Source: Geobacteraceae bacterium
Lineage (GTDB): Bacteria > Desulfobacterota > Desulfuromonadia > Desulfuromonadales > BM103
Length of the DNA: 56,075 bases
Reading direction: 5' to 3'
Assembly (NCBI GenBank): GCA_024641085.1
Contig: JAHEDT010000017.1
Span: forward strand, 1 to 56,075
The translations under genes were made by a program, and so were the position numbers. Shown here one piece after another: positions 22,008 through 31,060 of the stretch; the first letter of the stretch is position 1; each line of letters opens with the position of its first letter. The notes under the pieces were generated by a model. That model saw only the letters and a list, made by a program, of their open reading frames with translations, had not been told where the DNA came from and made no database searches.

Positions 22008-22035
22008 TTGACAAAACCGCTAAATCTGATAATTT
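22008..22035 (+). promoter_or_regulatory. Candidate sigma-70 promoter
   Basis: TTGACA (22008-22013) and TAATTT (22030-22035) with 16 bases between. It would give an mRNA leader of about 150 bases before the helix-hairpin-helix gene at 22189. The leader contains a 7-bp inverted pair, 22048-22054 with 22079-22085. I do not recognise a riboswitch class. Confidence 0.4.
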
Positions 22036-22188
22036 CAAACCATCTTGCCAACCATACCGATGGGGCTCATGGGGAGTCTGGTTGGGCGGCGATACTGATC
22101 CGGGAGGGAGGTGTCATTCAGGAGGGGTTGCAGGATGTTATGCCCGCATCGGGTTCTTTGATCATTTATTGTTAAGGAGGGAAATGTC

Positions 22189-22491
22189 ATGAAACACTGT
22201 CTATTGATGATGGTCCTGTTTGTTGTCCTCTCTACGTTCGGCCTGGCGCCGGCGTCCGTTTTTGCGGTAGAAAGCCCCGCCGCGAACCAAGCTGTCGAAA
22301 CCGTTCATCTCAACCAGGCAACAGCCGAGCAGTTGCAGGCTCTGCCAGGAGTGGGCCCGGCTCTGTCCGCGCGCATCTTACAGTATCGTACCGAGCACGG
22401 TCCGTTCCGTACGGTCGACCAGTTGGCCGAAGTTAAAGGGGTCGGCCAGGCTAAATTGGCCAAGTTCAAAAATCAACTGACCGTTGATTAA
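22189..22491 (+). CDS. Secreted ComEA-like helix-hairpin-helix protein
   Basis: 100 residues. Residues 1-26 form a signal peptide (LLMMVLFVVLSTFG..., ending VFA). The rest is a pair of helix-hairpin-helix motifs, LNQATAEQLQALPGVGPALSARI and VDQLAEVKGVGQAKLAKF, the ComEA/T2SK fold that binds DNA backbone without sequence preference. In Gram-negative bacteria such periplasmic proteins can serve DNA uptake, but many are not linked to competence genes; none are nearby. ATG 22189 behind AAGGAGG. A strong terminator follows. Confidence 0.88.
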   Translation: MKHCLLMMVLFVVLSTFGLAPASVFAVESPAANQAVETVHLNQATAEQLQALPGVGPALSARILQYRTEHGPFRTVDQLAEVKGVGQAKLAKFKNQLTVD

Positions 22492-22499
22492 ATCCTCGC

Positions 22500-22527
22500 A
22501 AAAGGCCTGCCATTCGGCAGGCCTTTT
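22500..22527 (+). terminator. Rho-independent terminator
   Basis: A perfect 12-bp stem (22500-22511 with 22516-22527) with a 4-base loop (attc), ending in four T within the stem. It lies 8 bases after the helix-hairpin-helix gene. Confidence 0.85.
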
Positions 22528-22688
22528 CCAATTGCGGCAGGCCGTTGCCGAGTGATTTTTTTCTGTCTGGTCCATCGCCGCGCTGAATATGTTTGCGAAA
22601 AACCTTGATTTCCAATGTGATTTGATGAAACAATCCCGACGTTGAAGAGTTCTTTCCCGGTTGGCTGGTGATCTCAGTAGAGGGTTTT

Positions 22689-23000
22689 ATGGCGGGAAGC
22701 CCAACCCAAGCTTCACGCCCTGATGGGGGGCGATTCAATCTCTGGCCGCTGGCGCTGGTTGCGCTGCTCCTGGGCTTTGCCCTGTTTGGCGACCGGGGGA
22801 TTTTGCACATGTTGAAACTGTCCGGCCAGAAGACCGTCCTGGTTGAGAAAATTGCCGAGTCCGACGCTCAGAACGAAACGTTGCGCGTTGAAATAGCGGC
22901 CTTGCGCAACGATCGCCGCTACATAGAGCGGTTGGCACGTACTGAATTGGGCATGGTGCGTGATGACGAGCTGGTTTTCCAGTTCTCCGGCAGAAAGTAA
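22689..23000 (+). CDS. ftsB: FtsB-like septum formation initiator protein
   Basis: 103 residues: short cytosolic N-terminus, one membrane helix (about residues 19-36, PLALVALLLGFALFG), then a coiled coil (VLVEKIAESDAQNETLRVEIAALRND) and the ERLARTELGMV motif of the DivIC/FtsB family. It would act in the FtsQLB division complex. ATG 22689 is preferred over GTG 22668 because AGAGGG lies just upstream. Confidence 0.8.
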   Translation: MAGSPTQASRPDGGRFNLWPLALVALLLGFALFGDRGILHMLKLSGQKTVLVEKIAESDAQNETLRVEIAALRNDRRYIERLARTELGMVRDDELVFQFSGRK

Positions 23001-23025
23001 TCCTGTATCGATCTGATCCCAATGC

Positions 23026-23055
23026 AGGCCCATTCCGCATCGGCGGGGTGGGCCT
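23026..23055 (+). terminator. Probable rho-independent terminator
   Basis: Seven-base arms AGGCCCA (23026-23032) and TGGGCCT (23049-23055) enclose a loop with further partial pairing, followed by two T. It lies 25 bases after the ftsB-like gene. The T-run is short. Confidence 0.45.
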
Positions 23056-23121
23056 TTGCTTCGCCTGCCTAGGAGCGATCTCAACATAAAAATTCGATCG
23101 CAGGCCCCCCCCTTGCAGAGC

Positions 23122-23150
23122 TTGACACTCTCAATGGGCAGCGCTAACAT
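23122..23150 (+). promoter_or_regulatory. Sigma-70 promoter
   Basis: Consensus TTGACA (23122-23127), 17-base spacer, TAACAT (23145-23150). The predicted start near 23157 is 25 bases ahead of the small Cys protein gene, and would drive it with argS and the SPOR gene. Confidence 0.6.
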
Positions 23151-23181
23151 AAACCACTTTTTGACCTTACGGGCTGCAGAG

Positions 23182-23352
23182 ATGACTGAAGACAGACGAA
23201 AACTTTGCCTGAACTGTGCATGGCGAGCAAATTGTGCCAAAAGGTTCTCCATGGAGGGGGGGGGGACGCTGCACTGTCCTGATTACACGGAAGATGTGAC
23301 CCTGCGCAGATCCGCTAAAGGACTGGACCCCTCTGCGGTAGAGGAAGGTTGA
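23182..23352 (+). CDS. Small four-cysteine protein containing a poly-G tract
   Basis: A 56-residue protein with cysteines C9, C12, C18 and C32, spacing suited to zinc or an iron-sulphur cluster. I do not recognise a named family. ATG 23182 sits 25 bases after a predicted transcription start and the stop lies 7 bases before argS, so it looks like a real leader gene of the argS unit. Codons 26-28 lie in a run of ten G (23256-23265), which could slip. The frame is open upstream to 23056, but that start would precede the promoter. Confidence 0.6.
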   Translation: MTEDRRKLCLNCAWRANCAKRFSMEGGGTLHCPDYTEDVTLRRSAKGLDPSAVEEG

Positions 23353-23359
23353 TTACATC

Positions 23360-25018
23360 ATGAAGGATCGTCTGAGGCAGCAGATCGGCAGCGCTCTGCA
23401 GGCCTGTTTTGATAATAACTCCCTGCGTTCGGGAGTTGTCCCCGACATCCAGATCGAAGTGCCGGGCAATCCCGAACATGGAGACTTTGCCTCCAACCTG
23501 GCCATGACCATGGCCCGTGCCGAGAAGAAAGCTCCCCGCCAAATCGCCGAAGCACTGGTTGCCGCCCTTGGCAGCTGCGATTTCCTGAGCAACGTGGAGG
23601 TCGCCGGGCCGGGATTTATTAATTTCACTTTGACACCGGCTTGCTGGTACGAAGTGCTTGATGAGATTGCCGAAAAGCAGGAGAAGTACGGCCTCGCTGA
23701 TTTCGGCCGTGGACGCAAGGTGCAGGTGGAATTTGTCAGTGCCAATCCCACCGGGCCTCTGCATATCGGCCATGGCCGGGGGGCTGCAGTCGGCGACGCT
23801 GTTGCTGAGATTCTGCAGGCGGCGGGCTTCGACGTACAGCGTGAGTACTATGTCAACGACGCTGGAAACCAGGTGGCGACTCTCGGGCGCTCCATCTGGA
23901 TGCGTCTGCGCGAACTGGCTGGTGAGACACTGGAATTCCCCGAGGACGGCTACCAGGGCGGGTATATCCGCGACCTGGCGGCACAGTTGCGTGAGGAGGG
24001 TCCTGCCGTTGCCGGACTGGCAGAGCAGGAGGCGATCAAGCGTTGTGCGGCCTTCGGCGTAAGCAAAGTACTGACCTGGATTGCCACCGACCTCGCAGCC
24101 TTTGGCATCAAATTCGACAACTGGTTCAGTGAACAGAGCCTGTATGATCGGAACATGGTCGAGATCGAACTCGCCAAGCTGGCCGAAAAGGGGCTTTCCT
24201 TCGAGCAGGATGGAGCGCTCTGGTTGCGCACCACCGACTACGGAGACGATAAGGACCGGGTCCTGATCAAGTCGGATGGCAGCCCGACTTACTTTGCCTC
24301 GGACGTCGCCTATCACATGGAGAAATTCGACCGCGGCTTCGATCGGGTGATCGATGTCTGGGGGGCTGATCATCACGGCTACGTGCCGCGTATGAAGGCG
24401 GTCGTGGCGGGGCTGGGCCATCCCCCCGAGGATCTTGACGTTTTACTGATCCAGATGGTCAACCTGCTGCGCGACGGTCAGCCCTACACCATGGGTAAAC
24501 GATCCGGCAACTTCATTACTCTGCGTGAAGTGGTTGACGAGGTCGGCCGCGATGCCTGCCGCTTCTATTTCCTCATGCGTCGCTCCGACAGTCAACTTGA
24601 TTTCGACCTGGAACTGGCCAAGCGCCAGAGCAGCGACAACCCGGTCTATTACGTGCAGTATGCTCATGCTCGAGTCTGCAGCATCAATCGCAACGCCGCA
24701 GAGCAGGGGGTTCCATTGCCTGTGCGCGGGCGGGTCGATCTCTCGGGGCTGGTTCTGGCCGAGGAGCTTGCTCTGGCCAAGCTGCTGGCGCGTTACCCGG
24801 ATGCGGTTGTGATTGCCGCTCAGAACTGCGAACCGCACCGGATCGTCTATTACATCCAGGATTTGGCCGCACAGTTCCACAGCTACTACAATCGGCAGCG
24901 GGTCCTGGTCGAAGATGCAATCACCACACAGGCGCGGCTCTACCTGGTCAACGGCGTCCGCATCGTCCTGGCCAACGCATTGAGCCTGCTCGGGGTTGAT
25001 GCCCCTGAGCGCATGTGA
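23360..25018 (+). CDS. argS: Arginyl-tRNA synthetase
   Basis: 552 residues, class I synthetase. The HIGH signature reads HIGHGRG, and the KMSKS region is the degenerate MGKRSGNFITL usual for ArgRS. The anticodon-binding DALR domain ends ANALSLLGVDAPERM. ATG 23360. Length is normal. The SPOR gene follows after 22 bases. Confidence 0.96.
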   Translation: MKDRLRQQIGSALQACFDNNSLRSGVVPDIQIEVPGNPEHGDFASNLAMTMARAEKKAPRQIAEALVAALGSCDFLSNVEVAGPGFINFTLTPACWYEVLDEIAEKQEKYGLADFGRGRKVQVEFVSANPTGPLHIGHGRGAAVGDAVAEILQAAGFDVQREYYVNDAGNQVATLGRSIWMRLRELAGETLEFPEDGYQGGYIRDLAAQLREEGPAVAGLAEQEAIKRCAAFGVSKVLTWIATDLAAFGIKFDNWFSEQSLYDRNMVEIELAKLAEKGLSFEQDGALWLRTTDYGDDKDRVLIKSDGSPTYFASDVAYHMEKFDRGFDRVIDVWGADHHGYVPRMKAVVAGLGHPPEDLDVLLIQMVNLLRDGQPYTMGKRSGNFITLREVVDEVGRDACRFYFLMRRSDSQLDFDLELAKRQSSDNPVYYVQYAHARVCSINRNAAEQGVPLPVRGRVDLSGLVLAEELALAKLLARYPDAVVIAAQNCEPHRIVYYIQDLAAQFHSYYNRQRVLVEDAITTQARLYLVNGVRIVLANALSLLGVDAPERM

Positions 25019-25040
25019 ACACCCACTGCGGGGGAAAAGT

Positions 25041-25703
25041 ATGATGGTGCAACCGGTCGTAACTCGCACGCAGCGACGTGTTGAGCGCAAGCAAATCGTC
25101 CTGATTATCATCCTGATACTCGCCGTCGCCGGCGTCAGCTTTGCTCTCGGCGTCATGTTCGGCCAGCGGAGTCGGGCGGGGGCCGATCTGGCTGCGGACA
25201 GTGAAAAACTTAAACTTCCCGTAGTGACCCAGGTCGTAGCGCCACCGCCACCGCCACCGACTGATGCTTCTCCGGACAAACAGGACCAGCTGACTTTTTA
25301 CGACAACCTCCCCAAGGGTAACCAGGCCCCTCTTGGCAGCGGCATCAACCTGCCCCCAGAGGAGCGGAAACCCGCGAGCGAAACAAAATCGAGTGAGCCC
25401 GCCAAGCCCGCTGCGGCACCCCCAGCAATTTCATCGAAGCCGGCTGCCTTGCCGGCGGCTTCAGCCAGCGGTGCCTTCGTGGTACAGATCGCATCTTTCC
25501 GTACCGGCGCGGATGCCGACAAGTTGGTCCAGCGGCTCAAAAGCTACAAGCTCAAGACCTCAGTAGAGAAAGTGGACCTCGGTGCAAAAGGTGTCTGGCA
25601 CCGGGTTTTGGCCGGGCCCTATCCAAGCCGGGAGAGTGCCGACCAGGTCGCCGGTCTGCTGCGCGAGAAAGAACGCATGTCCGCGCTGGTCAGGCAGCGT
25701 TGA
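25041..25703 (+). CDS. SPOR-domain inner-membrane protein
   Basis: 220 residues. One membrane helix (about residues 19-40, IVLIIILILAVAGVSFALGV) is followed by a Pro/Ala-rich periplasmic linker and a C-terminal SPOR domain (about 145-218, GAFVVQIASFRTGADADKLV... WHRVLAGPYPSRESAD). SPOR domains bind denuded peptidoglycan at division sites. ATG 25041 or 25044. It resembles FtsN/DedD-type proteins in layout only. Confidence 0.85.
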   Translation: MMVQPVVTRTQRRVERKQIVLIIILILAVAGVSFALGVMFGQRSRAGADLAADSEKLKLPVVTQVVAPPPPPPTDASPDKQDQLTFYDNLPKGNQAPLGSGINLPPEERKPASETKSSEPAKPAAAPPAISSKPAALPAASASGAFVVQIASFRTGADADKLVQRLKSYKLKTSVEKVDLGAKGVWHRVLAGPYPSRESADQVAGLLREKERMSALVRQR

Positions 25704-25718
25704 ACCGGTAAATTTTAC

Positions 25719-25747
25719 TTGACATACTCAAGGGGTACGGGTAAATT
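25719..25747 (+). promoter_or_regulatory. Strong sigma-70 promoter of the tRNA genes
   Basis: Consensus TTGACA (25719-25724), 17-base spacer, TAAATT (25742-25747). The predicted start near 25754 lies 7 bases before the initiator tRNA. A GC-rich stretch lies between -10 and the start region. Confidence 0.7.
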
Positions 25748-25760
25748 CCAAAATCCCTGA

Positions 25761-25837
<77 letters not shown>

Positions 25838-25848
25838 AAATATATAAA

Positions 25849-25870
25849 CGGCCGCCTCATTCGGCGGCCG
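25849..25870 (+). terminator. Hairpin between the two tRNA genes
   Basis: An 8-bp GC stem (25849-25856 with 25863-25870) and 6-base loop, followed a few bases on by gctggtttt. It may be a terminator for the initiator tRNA or a processing signal. Confidence 0.5.
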
Positions 25871-25880
25871 GCTGGTTTTC

Positions 25881-25957
25881 GGCGGTGTAGCTCAGTTGGT
25901 TAGAGCATGCGGCTCATATCCGCAGTGTCCGGAGTTCGAATCTCTGCACCGCCACCA
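25881..25957 (+). tRNA. tRNA with CAU anticodon, probably elongator tRNA-Met
   Basis: A 77-base cloverleaf with fully paired acceptor (GGCGGTG/CACCGCC) and encoded CCA; anticodon loop CTCATAT. The acceptor stem resembles elongator tRNA-Met of other bacteria, which I take as the likely identity. A CAU tRNA can also be tRNA-Ile2, whose C34 is converted to lysidine by TilS, and tilS is the next gene, so this alternative should be kept in mind. Confidence 0.85.
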
Positions 25958-25963
25958 CACTGA

Positions 25964-25997
25964 CAGAACCCCCTTCCAGCATCGGAAGGGGGTTCTG
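25964..25997 (+). terminator. Rho-independent terminator after the tRNA genes
   Basis: A perfect 14-bp stem (25964-25977 with 25984-25997), loop agcatc, then CGTTTTT. It ends the tRNA transcript 19 bases before the tilS start, so tilS needs read-through or another promoter. Confidence 0.9.
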
Positions 25998-26015
25998 CGT
26001 TTTTGGACCCTGCCC

Positions 26016-27374
26016 ATGTTCATGCCGGAACGGTTTCATACGTCGCTGGTGCAATCCGGAGCCATTCCGCCAGGCAGCCACGTGCTCGTCGCGGTCTCAG
26101 GAGGTGCCGACTCCGTTGCCCTGCTGATGCTGCTGCACCATGTTGCCGCACGTCTGGAATTGCACCTGGAAGCCGCTCATCTCGACCATGCCCTGCGTGC
26201 GTCAAGCGGTGAGGATGCCCGCTTCGTCATGCAGCTCTGTGCCGGGCTGGGAATCCCCCTGGCTCTGGAACGTCGAGATGTGGCAGAAATCACCAGGCAG
26301 CGCAAGGCCAACCTCGAAGAGGTCGCCAGGGAGGAGCGCCGGGATTTCCTTGTGTCGACAGCACAAGCCCGCGCATGCACGCTGATCGCTCTCGGTCATC
26401 ATGCCGACGACCAGGCCGAGACCTTCCTGATGCGCTTGCTGCGTGGCAGCGGAGTGTCCGGTTTGGCAGGCATGCGCATGGTCAACCTGCCCTTTGTCCG
26501 ACCTCTGCTGCCGTTTCGCCGCGCTGAACTCCTGCTTTACCTTGAGCAGAGCCAGGCCGCCTGGCGAGAGGATGCAAGCAATCGAAACACGGCTTTCACG
26601 CGCAATCGTATCCGCCATGATCTCTTGCCGCTGCTGGAAACGTTCAACCCGAACATCGGTTGCCAACTCGCCGGCCTCTGTGATCAACTGCAACAAGACA
26701 ATGCGTTCTGGTCCAGCCTGGTTACTGCAGAGCTGGCTCGCTGTGGCCGGTGGCGGGGTGAGGCCTTTACCCTGGACTGCCAAGAATTGCTCGCGTTGGC
26801 GCCGGCTCTGGCTGGACGGATGGTCAGGGCCGCTCTCCAGCAGGTCCGGGGCGATCTGCGCGGCTTGACGGCAGGCCATGTCGCCGATGTCCTCAAATTG
26901 GTCAGCGCAGGGCCGCCCCAGGGGGCGCTCGACTTGCCCGGGGCGTGGGTCGCCCGCCGCTACGACCGGCTCCTGTTCTGTAAGGAAAAGCCTGAAGACG
27001 CTGTCCCCTTCGAGTTGCTGCTGGACGGACCCGGCACTTACCGCCTGCCTGATGGCCGAGTTCTGAAGCTTGTGCTCATAGGGCAGGCCCTGGGAGAGAG
27101 CGCCGGCGCGGTTGAATTTTCCGCGGCGTCCGTTCCCTTCCCGTTGCAGTTGCGGAGCTGGCGGCCCGGGGATCGACTTCGCCCGTCGGGCATGACCGGC
27201 ACAAAAAAACTGCAGGACCTGTTCGTCGACCTCAAGCTGAACCGGGAGGATCGACAAGCGGCTCTGCTGCTCCTCAAGGGCGATGAAACCCTCTGGGTCG
27301 TGGGCTTGCGGCGCGCGGCAGGGCGTCGTCCCAAGACCGGAGAGCTCGTGCTGCGAATCGTTGTCGAAGCTTAA
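26016..27374 (+). CDS. tilS: tRNA(Ile)-lysidine synthetase
   Basis: 452 residues. The N-terminal PP-loop ATPase motif SGGADS lies at residues 28-33, with GHHADDQAETFLMRLLRGSG downstream; the substrate-binding and C-terminal domains follow (SWRPGDRLRPSGM). It joins lysine to C34 of tRNA-Ile2, switching its reading from AUG to AUA. ATG 26016 is chosen because the open frame further upstream runs through the tRNA gene; ATG 26022 is the alternative. Confidence 0.93.
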   Translation: MFMPERFHTSLVQSGAIPPGSHVLVAVSGGADSVALLMLLHHVAARLELHLEAAHLDHALRASSGEDARFVMQLCAGLGIPLALERRDVAEITRQRKANLEEVAREERRDFLVSTAQARACTLIALGHHADDQAETFLMRLLRGSGVSGLAGMRMVNLPFVRPLLPFRRAELLLYLEQSQAAWREDASNRNTAFTRNRIRHDLLPLLETFNPNIGCQLAGLCDQLQQDNAFWSSLVTAELARCGRWRGEAFTLDCQELLALAPALAGRMVRAALQQVRGDLRGLTAGHVADVLKLVSAGPPQGALDLPGAWVARRYDRLLFCKEKPEDAVPFELLLDGPGTYRLPDGRVLKLVLIGQALGESAGAVEFSAASVPFPLQLRSWRPGDRLRPSGMTGTKKLQDLFVDLKLNREDRQAALLLLKGDETLWVVGLRRAAGRRPKTGELVLRIVVEA

Positions 27375-27484
27375 TAGAGAGTCATAATCGGCTTGTGATA
27401 GCAAGGCCGATATGGTAAGGTTTTCAATGCATTTTTAACGCCAAACACCGTATTTTTCTGGTGTTTTCAGTATTAGGGGGTCAT

Positions 27485-29359
27485 GTGAATCAGTTTTATA
27501 AAAATCTGGCACTCTGGTTGGTCATCTCGCTGGTGATGATCATGCTGTTCAATATGATGACCCAGCAGGGTCGTGAACTCAAACCGGTGCCTTACACGAC
27601 GTTTTTGGCCGCTCTTGACGAAGGGACGATTCTCGACGTTACGATCCAGGGTCGCAACATCGAAGGGAAATATGCTGACGGCTCGAGCTTCAAGACCTAT
27701 GCCCCGGACGATCCGGACCTGATCCGCCTGCTGCGTGAGAAAGGGGTCGCAATCGACGCCAAGCCCGACGAGAGCAACAGCTTCTGGATGTCGATCCTGG
27801 TTTCATGGGGGCCGATCCTGCTGCTGATTGCCGTCTGGATCTTCTTCATGCGTCAGATGCAGTCCGGCGGCGGCAAGGCGATGAGCTTCGGCAAGAGTCG
27901 GGCCAAGTTGCTCAACGAGTCCCAGACCAAGATCACCTTCAACGATGTGGCCGGGATCGACGAGGCCAAGGATGAGCTGGAAGAAGTTGTCTCCTTCCTG
28001 AAGGACCCGAAAAAGTTCTCGCGACTCGGCGGTCGCATCCCGAAGGGCGTGCTCCTGGTCGGTTCACCGGGGACCGGGAAAACCCTCCTCGCCAGGGCCA
28101 TTGCCGGTGAGGCCGGAGTACCGTTTTTCTCCATATCGGGTTCCGATTTCGTCGAAATGTTCGTCGGCGTCGGTGCCAGCCGCGTGCGTGATCTGTTCGT
28201 GCAGGGAAAGAAGAATGCCCCCTGCATCATCTTTATCGATGAGATCGACGCTGTCGGCCGCCACCGTGGTGCCGGCATGGGCGGCGGTCACGACGAGCGG
28301 GAGCAGACCCTCAATCAATTGCTGGTCGAGATGGATGGCTTCGAGTCGAACGAGGGGGTCATCCTGATTGCCGCCACTAACCGCCCGGATGTCCTTGACC
28401 CGGCGCTGCTGCGTCCAGGGCGCTTCGACCGCCAGGTGGTCGTGCCGCGTCCCGATGTGCGCGGCCGGCTCAAAATTCTCCAGGTGCACGCCCGCAAGGT
28501 GCCCCTGGGCAAGGATGTCGACCTCGAGGTGGTTGCCAAGGGCACTCCCGGGTTCTCGGGTGCCGACCTGGAAAACCTGGTCAATGAAGCGGCCCTGCTG
28601 GCGGCGCGTTCCAACAAGAACGAAGTCAACCGGCAGGATCTCGACAGCGCCAAGGACAAGGTCATGATGGGCGCGGAACGGCGCTCCATGGTGATTACCG
28701 AGGAAGAAAAGAAGGTGACCGCCTATCACGAGGCGGGCCATGCCCTGGTGGCGATGTTCATCCCCGGTGCCGATCCGGTCCACAAGGTTTCGATTATCCC
28801 GCGGGGCCGGGCCATGGGCGTGACCATGTACCTGCCGGCAGAGGAGAAATACAATGAAACCAAGGCCGGTCTGAATGTCAAAATATGCACCCTCCTGGGC
28901 GGCCGGGTGGCCGAGGAACTGATCTTCGACAGTGTCACCAGCGGCGCCTCGAACGACCTGGAGAGGGCAACGGCCATCGCCCGCAAGATGGTGTGTGAAT
29001 GGGGGATGAGCGATCGTCTCGGGCCACTGGCGTTTGGCGAAAAAGAAGGCGAAGTGTTCCTCGGCCGTGACTACGGTCATATCAAGAATTACAGTGAATC
29101 GACCGCGATCGTCATTGATGAGGAAATCCGGCGGATTGTTGAAGAAAGCTATGCGCGTACCCGCGACATTCTTTCCCAGCACCGGGACGACCTGATCACC
29201 GTCTCCGAAGCCTTGCTCGAACGTGAGAATATGGATGGCAGCGAAATCCGAGCGATGATTTTCAGCACTGAGGATACCGAAACCGCCGCACAAGAGGAGT
29301 CGAAGGTGCTTGAGAAGGCTGTCGCCCCCGGTGAAGGCCCCTGTATCGAAGAGGCCTGA
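27485..29359 (+). CDS. ftsH: ATP-dependent zinc metalloprotease FtsH
   Basis: 624 residues. Two membrane helices (about 8-25 and 105-122) bracket a periplasmic domain; then an AAA+ module with Walker A GSPGTGKT (193-200) and Walker [12 protein letters not shown], the second region of homology, and the zinc site HEAGH near residue 415. A hexameric membrane protease that degrades membrane and regulatory proteins, including LpxC in many Gram-negatives. GTG 27485 is preferred (AGGGGG upstream); an in-frame GTG at 27461 lacks support. Confidence 0.96.
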   Translation: MNQFYKNLALWLVISLVMIMLFNMMTQQGRELKPVPYTTFLAALDEGTILDVTIQGRNIEGKYADGSSFKTYAPDDPDLIRLLREKGVAIDAKPDESNSFWMSILVSWGPILLLIAVWIFFMRQMQSGGGKAMSFGKSRAKLLNESQTKITFNDVAGIDEAKDELEEVVSFLKDPKKFSRLGGRIPKGVLLVGSPGTGKTLLARAIAGEAGVPFFSISGSDFVEMFVGVGASRVRDLFVQGKKNAPCIIFIDEIDAVGRHRGAGMGGGHDEREQTLNQLLVEMDGFESNEGVILIAATNRPDVLDPALLRPGRFDRQVVVPRPDVRGRLKILQVHARKVPLGKDVDLEVVAKGTPGFSGADLENLVNEAALLAARSNKNEVNRQDLDSAKDKVMMGAERRSMVITEEEKKVTAYHEAGHALVAMFIPGADPVHKVSIIPRGRAMGVTMYLPAEEKYNETKAGLNVKICTLLGGRVAEELIFDSVTSGASNDLERATAIARKMVCEWGMSDRLGPLAFGEKEGEVFLGRDYGHIKNYSESTAIVIDEEIRRIVEESYARTRDILSQHRDDLITVSEALLERENMDGSEIRAMIFSTEDTETAAQEESKVLEKAVAPGEGPCIEEA

Positions 29360-30246
29360 TGCCCGGCCTGATCAGTTGCCATGGGTCCGGAGGCCTGATC
29401 CTCGCGGGCCGCAGCTGTCTGCTGGCCCTCGACCGGCCGCATGTCGTAGGCATCCTCAATGTGACCCCGGATTCTTTCTCTGATGGCGGCCGTTTCTGTG
29501 ACGTGGAGCAAGCTCTCGAACAGGGCCTGCGGATGGCTGCCGATGGGGCCGACCTGATCGATGTCGGCGGTGAAAGTACGCGGCCGGGAGCCGCCTATGT
29601 CTCGGAGCAGGAGGAGTTGGATCGGGTGATGCCGGTGATCGAAACGCTCCGCCGGGAACTCGATCTGCCCCTCTCGATTGATACTACGAAGGGTGTCGTT
29701 GCCCGGGAAGCCGTCGCAGCAGGGGCAGATTTCGTCAATGACATCAGTGGCTTGAGATTTGACCCGCAGATGGCGGGGATCGTCGCTGATTCAGGTGCCG
29801 GGCTGTTTGTCATGCACACCAGCGGCCGACCGGATGTGATGCAGCGCAATACCCGCTATGCTGACGTCGTCACGGACGTGATTGCTGAACTGCGCAGGAG
29901 CATGGAGGTCGCCGAGACCGCCGGTGTTGCCCGTGACAAGATAGCTGTCGATCCGGGCATAGGTTTTGGCAAGGATCTCGCCGGCAACCTGGAACTTTTG
30001 CGCCGGACCGCCGACCTGACCGGGTTGGGCCGACCGATTATGCTCGGCACCTCGCGCAAGAGTTTCATCGGCAGGGTCCTGGCCCAGGACGATCCGGCTG
30101 AACGGCTTGCCGGGACCCTGGCTACGATTGCCCTCGGCTACGCCGGGGGCGCCCGGCTCTTCCGCGTTCATGATGTCGCTGCCGCCCGCCAGGCCGCACT
30201 GATGGCCCAGGCGATCTGCCTGGGGGCTGAATGGCCGACCGACTGA
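29359..30246 (+). CDS. folP: Dihydropteroate synthase
   Basis: 295 residues, beta/alpha barrel. The pterin-binding signature GILNVTPDSFSDGGRF and DVGGESTRPGA are intact. It condenses p-aminobenzoate with dihydropterin pyrophosphate, the sulfonamide target. ATG overlaps the last base of the ftsH stop, so the two are coupled. It feeds the FolC step encoded at 18485. Confidence 0.96.
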   Translation: MPGLISCHGSGGLILAGRSCLLALDRPHVVGILNVTPDSFSDGGRFCDVEQALEQGLRMAADGADLIDVGGESTRPGAAYVSEQEELDRVMPVIETLRRELDLPLSIDTTKGVVAREAVAAGADFVNDISGLRFDPQMAGIVADSGAGLFVMHTSGRPDVMQRNTRYADVVTDVIAELRRSMEVAETAGVARDKIAVDPGIGFGKDLAGNLELLRRTADLTGLGRPIMLGTSRKSFIGRVLAQDDPAERLAGTLATIALGYAGGARLFRVHDVAAARQAALMAQAICLGAEWPTD

Positions 30247-30278
30247 CCTGACTCTTCAACGTGCAGGGGATATGCTGG

Positions 30279-31058
30279 ATGCTCGAGATGCTGACAAATT
30301 TCCGGTGGTTTCTGGATCTGCTCGACATCCTGCTGGTCGCCTTCGTCATTTACCGGATCCTGCTGCTCATCAAGGGGACCCGGGCCGTACAGATGCTGGT
30401 CGGCCTGGCTGTCATTCTGATTATCTACGTCGCCTCCCAGATTGGCGGACTCTATACCCTCAACTGGATTCTCAACAATTTCCTGTCCTCGATCATCCTG
30501 GTGATCGTCGTGCTTTTCCAGCATGATATTCGCCGGGCCCTGATCCATGTTGGACGAAACCCTTTCTTCGCCGACCTCTCTTTTCGAGAAGAGACCCGTG
30601 TGATCGACGAGCTGTGCAAAGGCTGCTCCGCCCTCTCACAGAAGAACCTGGGCGCCCTGATTGTGATCGAGCGGGAAACCGGCCTCAACGACTTCCTCGA
30701 AGTCGGCGTCGAGCTGGATGCTAAGCCCTCCAGCGACCTGATCCAGGCAGTTTTTCATCATTCTTCTCCTATTCACGACGGCGCAGTCATCATCCAGCGC
30801 GGCCGGGTGACCCGGGCCGGATGCTTCCTGCCGTTGACCCAGAATCCTGACATCAGCCCGCGCTATGGCACGCGTCACCGTGCGGCAATCGGCCTGACCG
30901 AGCTGGTCGATGCCGTCGTGATCGTGGTGTCCGAAGAGACCGGCCGGGTCTCCGTGGTCATCGGCGGCAAGATCACCCGCGATCTCGAAGTGGCCACACT
31001 GAAAAAAGTTCTCAACCGCCTGCTTGAACCGCGCCGCTTGCGTGGCAAGAAGAGCTGA
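30279..31058 (+). CDS. cdaA: Diadenylate cyclase CdaA (DisA_N domain)
   Basis: 259 residues. Three membrane helices occupy residues 10-85, and the cytosolic diadenylate cyclase domain carries the catalytic DGA (167-169) and RHR (199-201) motifs. It makes c-di-AMP from two ATP. I choose ATG 30279, 9 bases after a CAGGGGA; GTG 30261 is also in frame. It precedes cdaR and glmM, the same order as in Firmicutes, where CdaR and GlmM modulate the cyclase. Confidence 0.93.
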   Translation: MLEMLTNFRWFLDLLDILLVAFVIYRILLLIKGTRAVQMLVGLAVILIIYVASQIGGLYTLNWILNNFLSSIILVIVVLFQHDIRRALIHVGRNPFFADLSFREETRVIDELCKGCSALSQKNLGALIVIERETGLNDFLEVGVELDAKPSSDLIQAVFHHSSPIHDGAVIIQRGRVTRAGCFLPLTQNPDISPRYGTRHRAAIGLTELVDAVVIVVSEETGRVSVVIGGKITRDLEVATLKKVLNRLLEPRRLRGKKS

Positions 31059-31060
31059 AC

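Noticed and set aside
22004-22192. Plus-strand frame of 62 codons ahead of the helix-hairpin-helix gene
   Set aside because: Starts inside the candidate promoter and has no ribosome site or family character.
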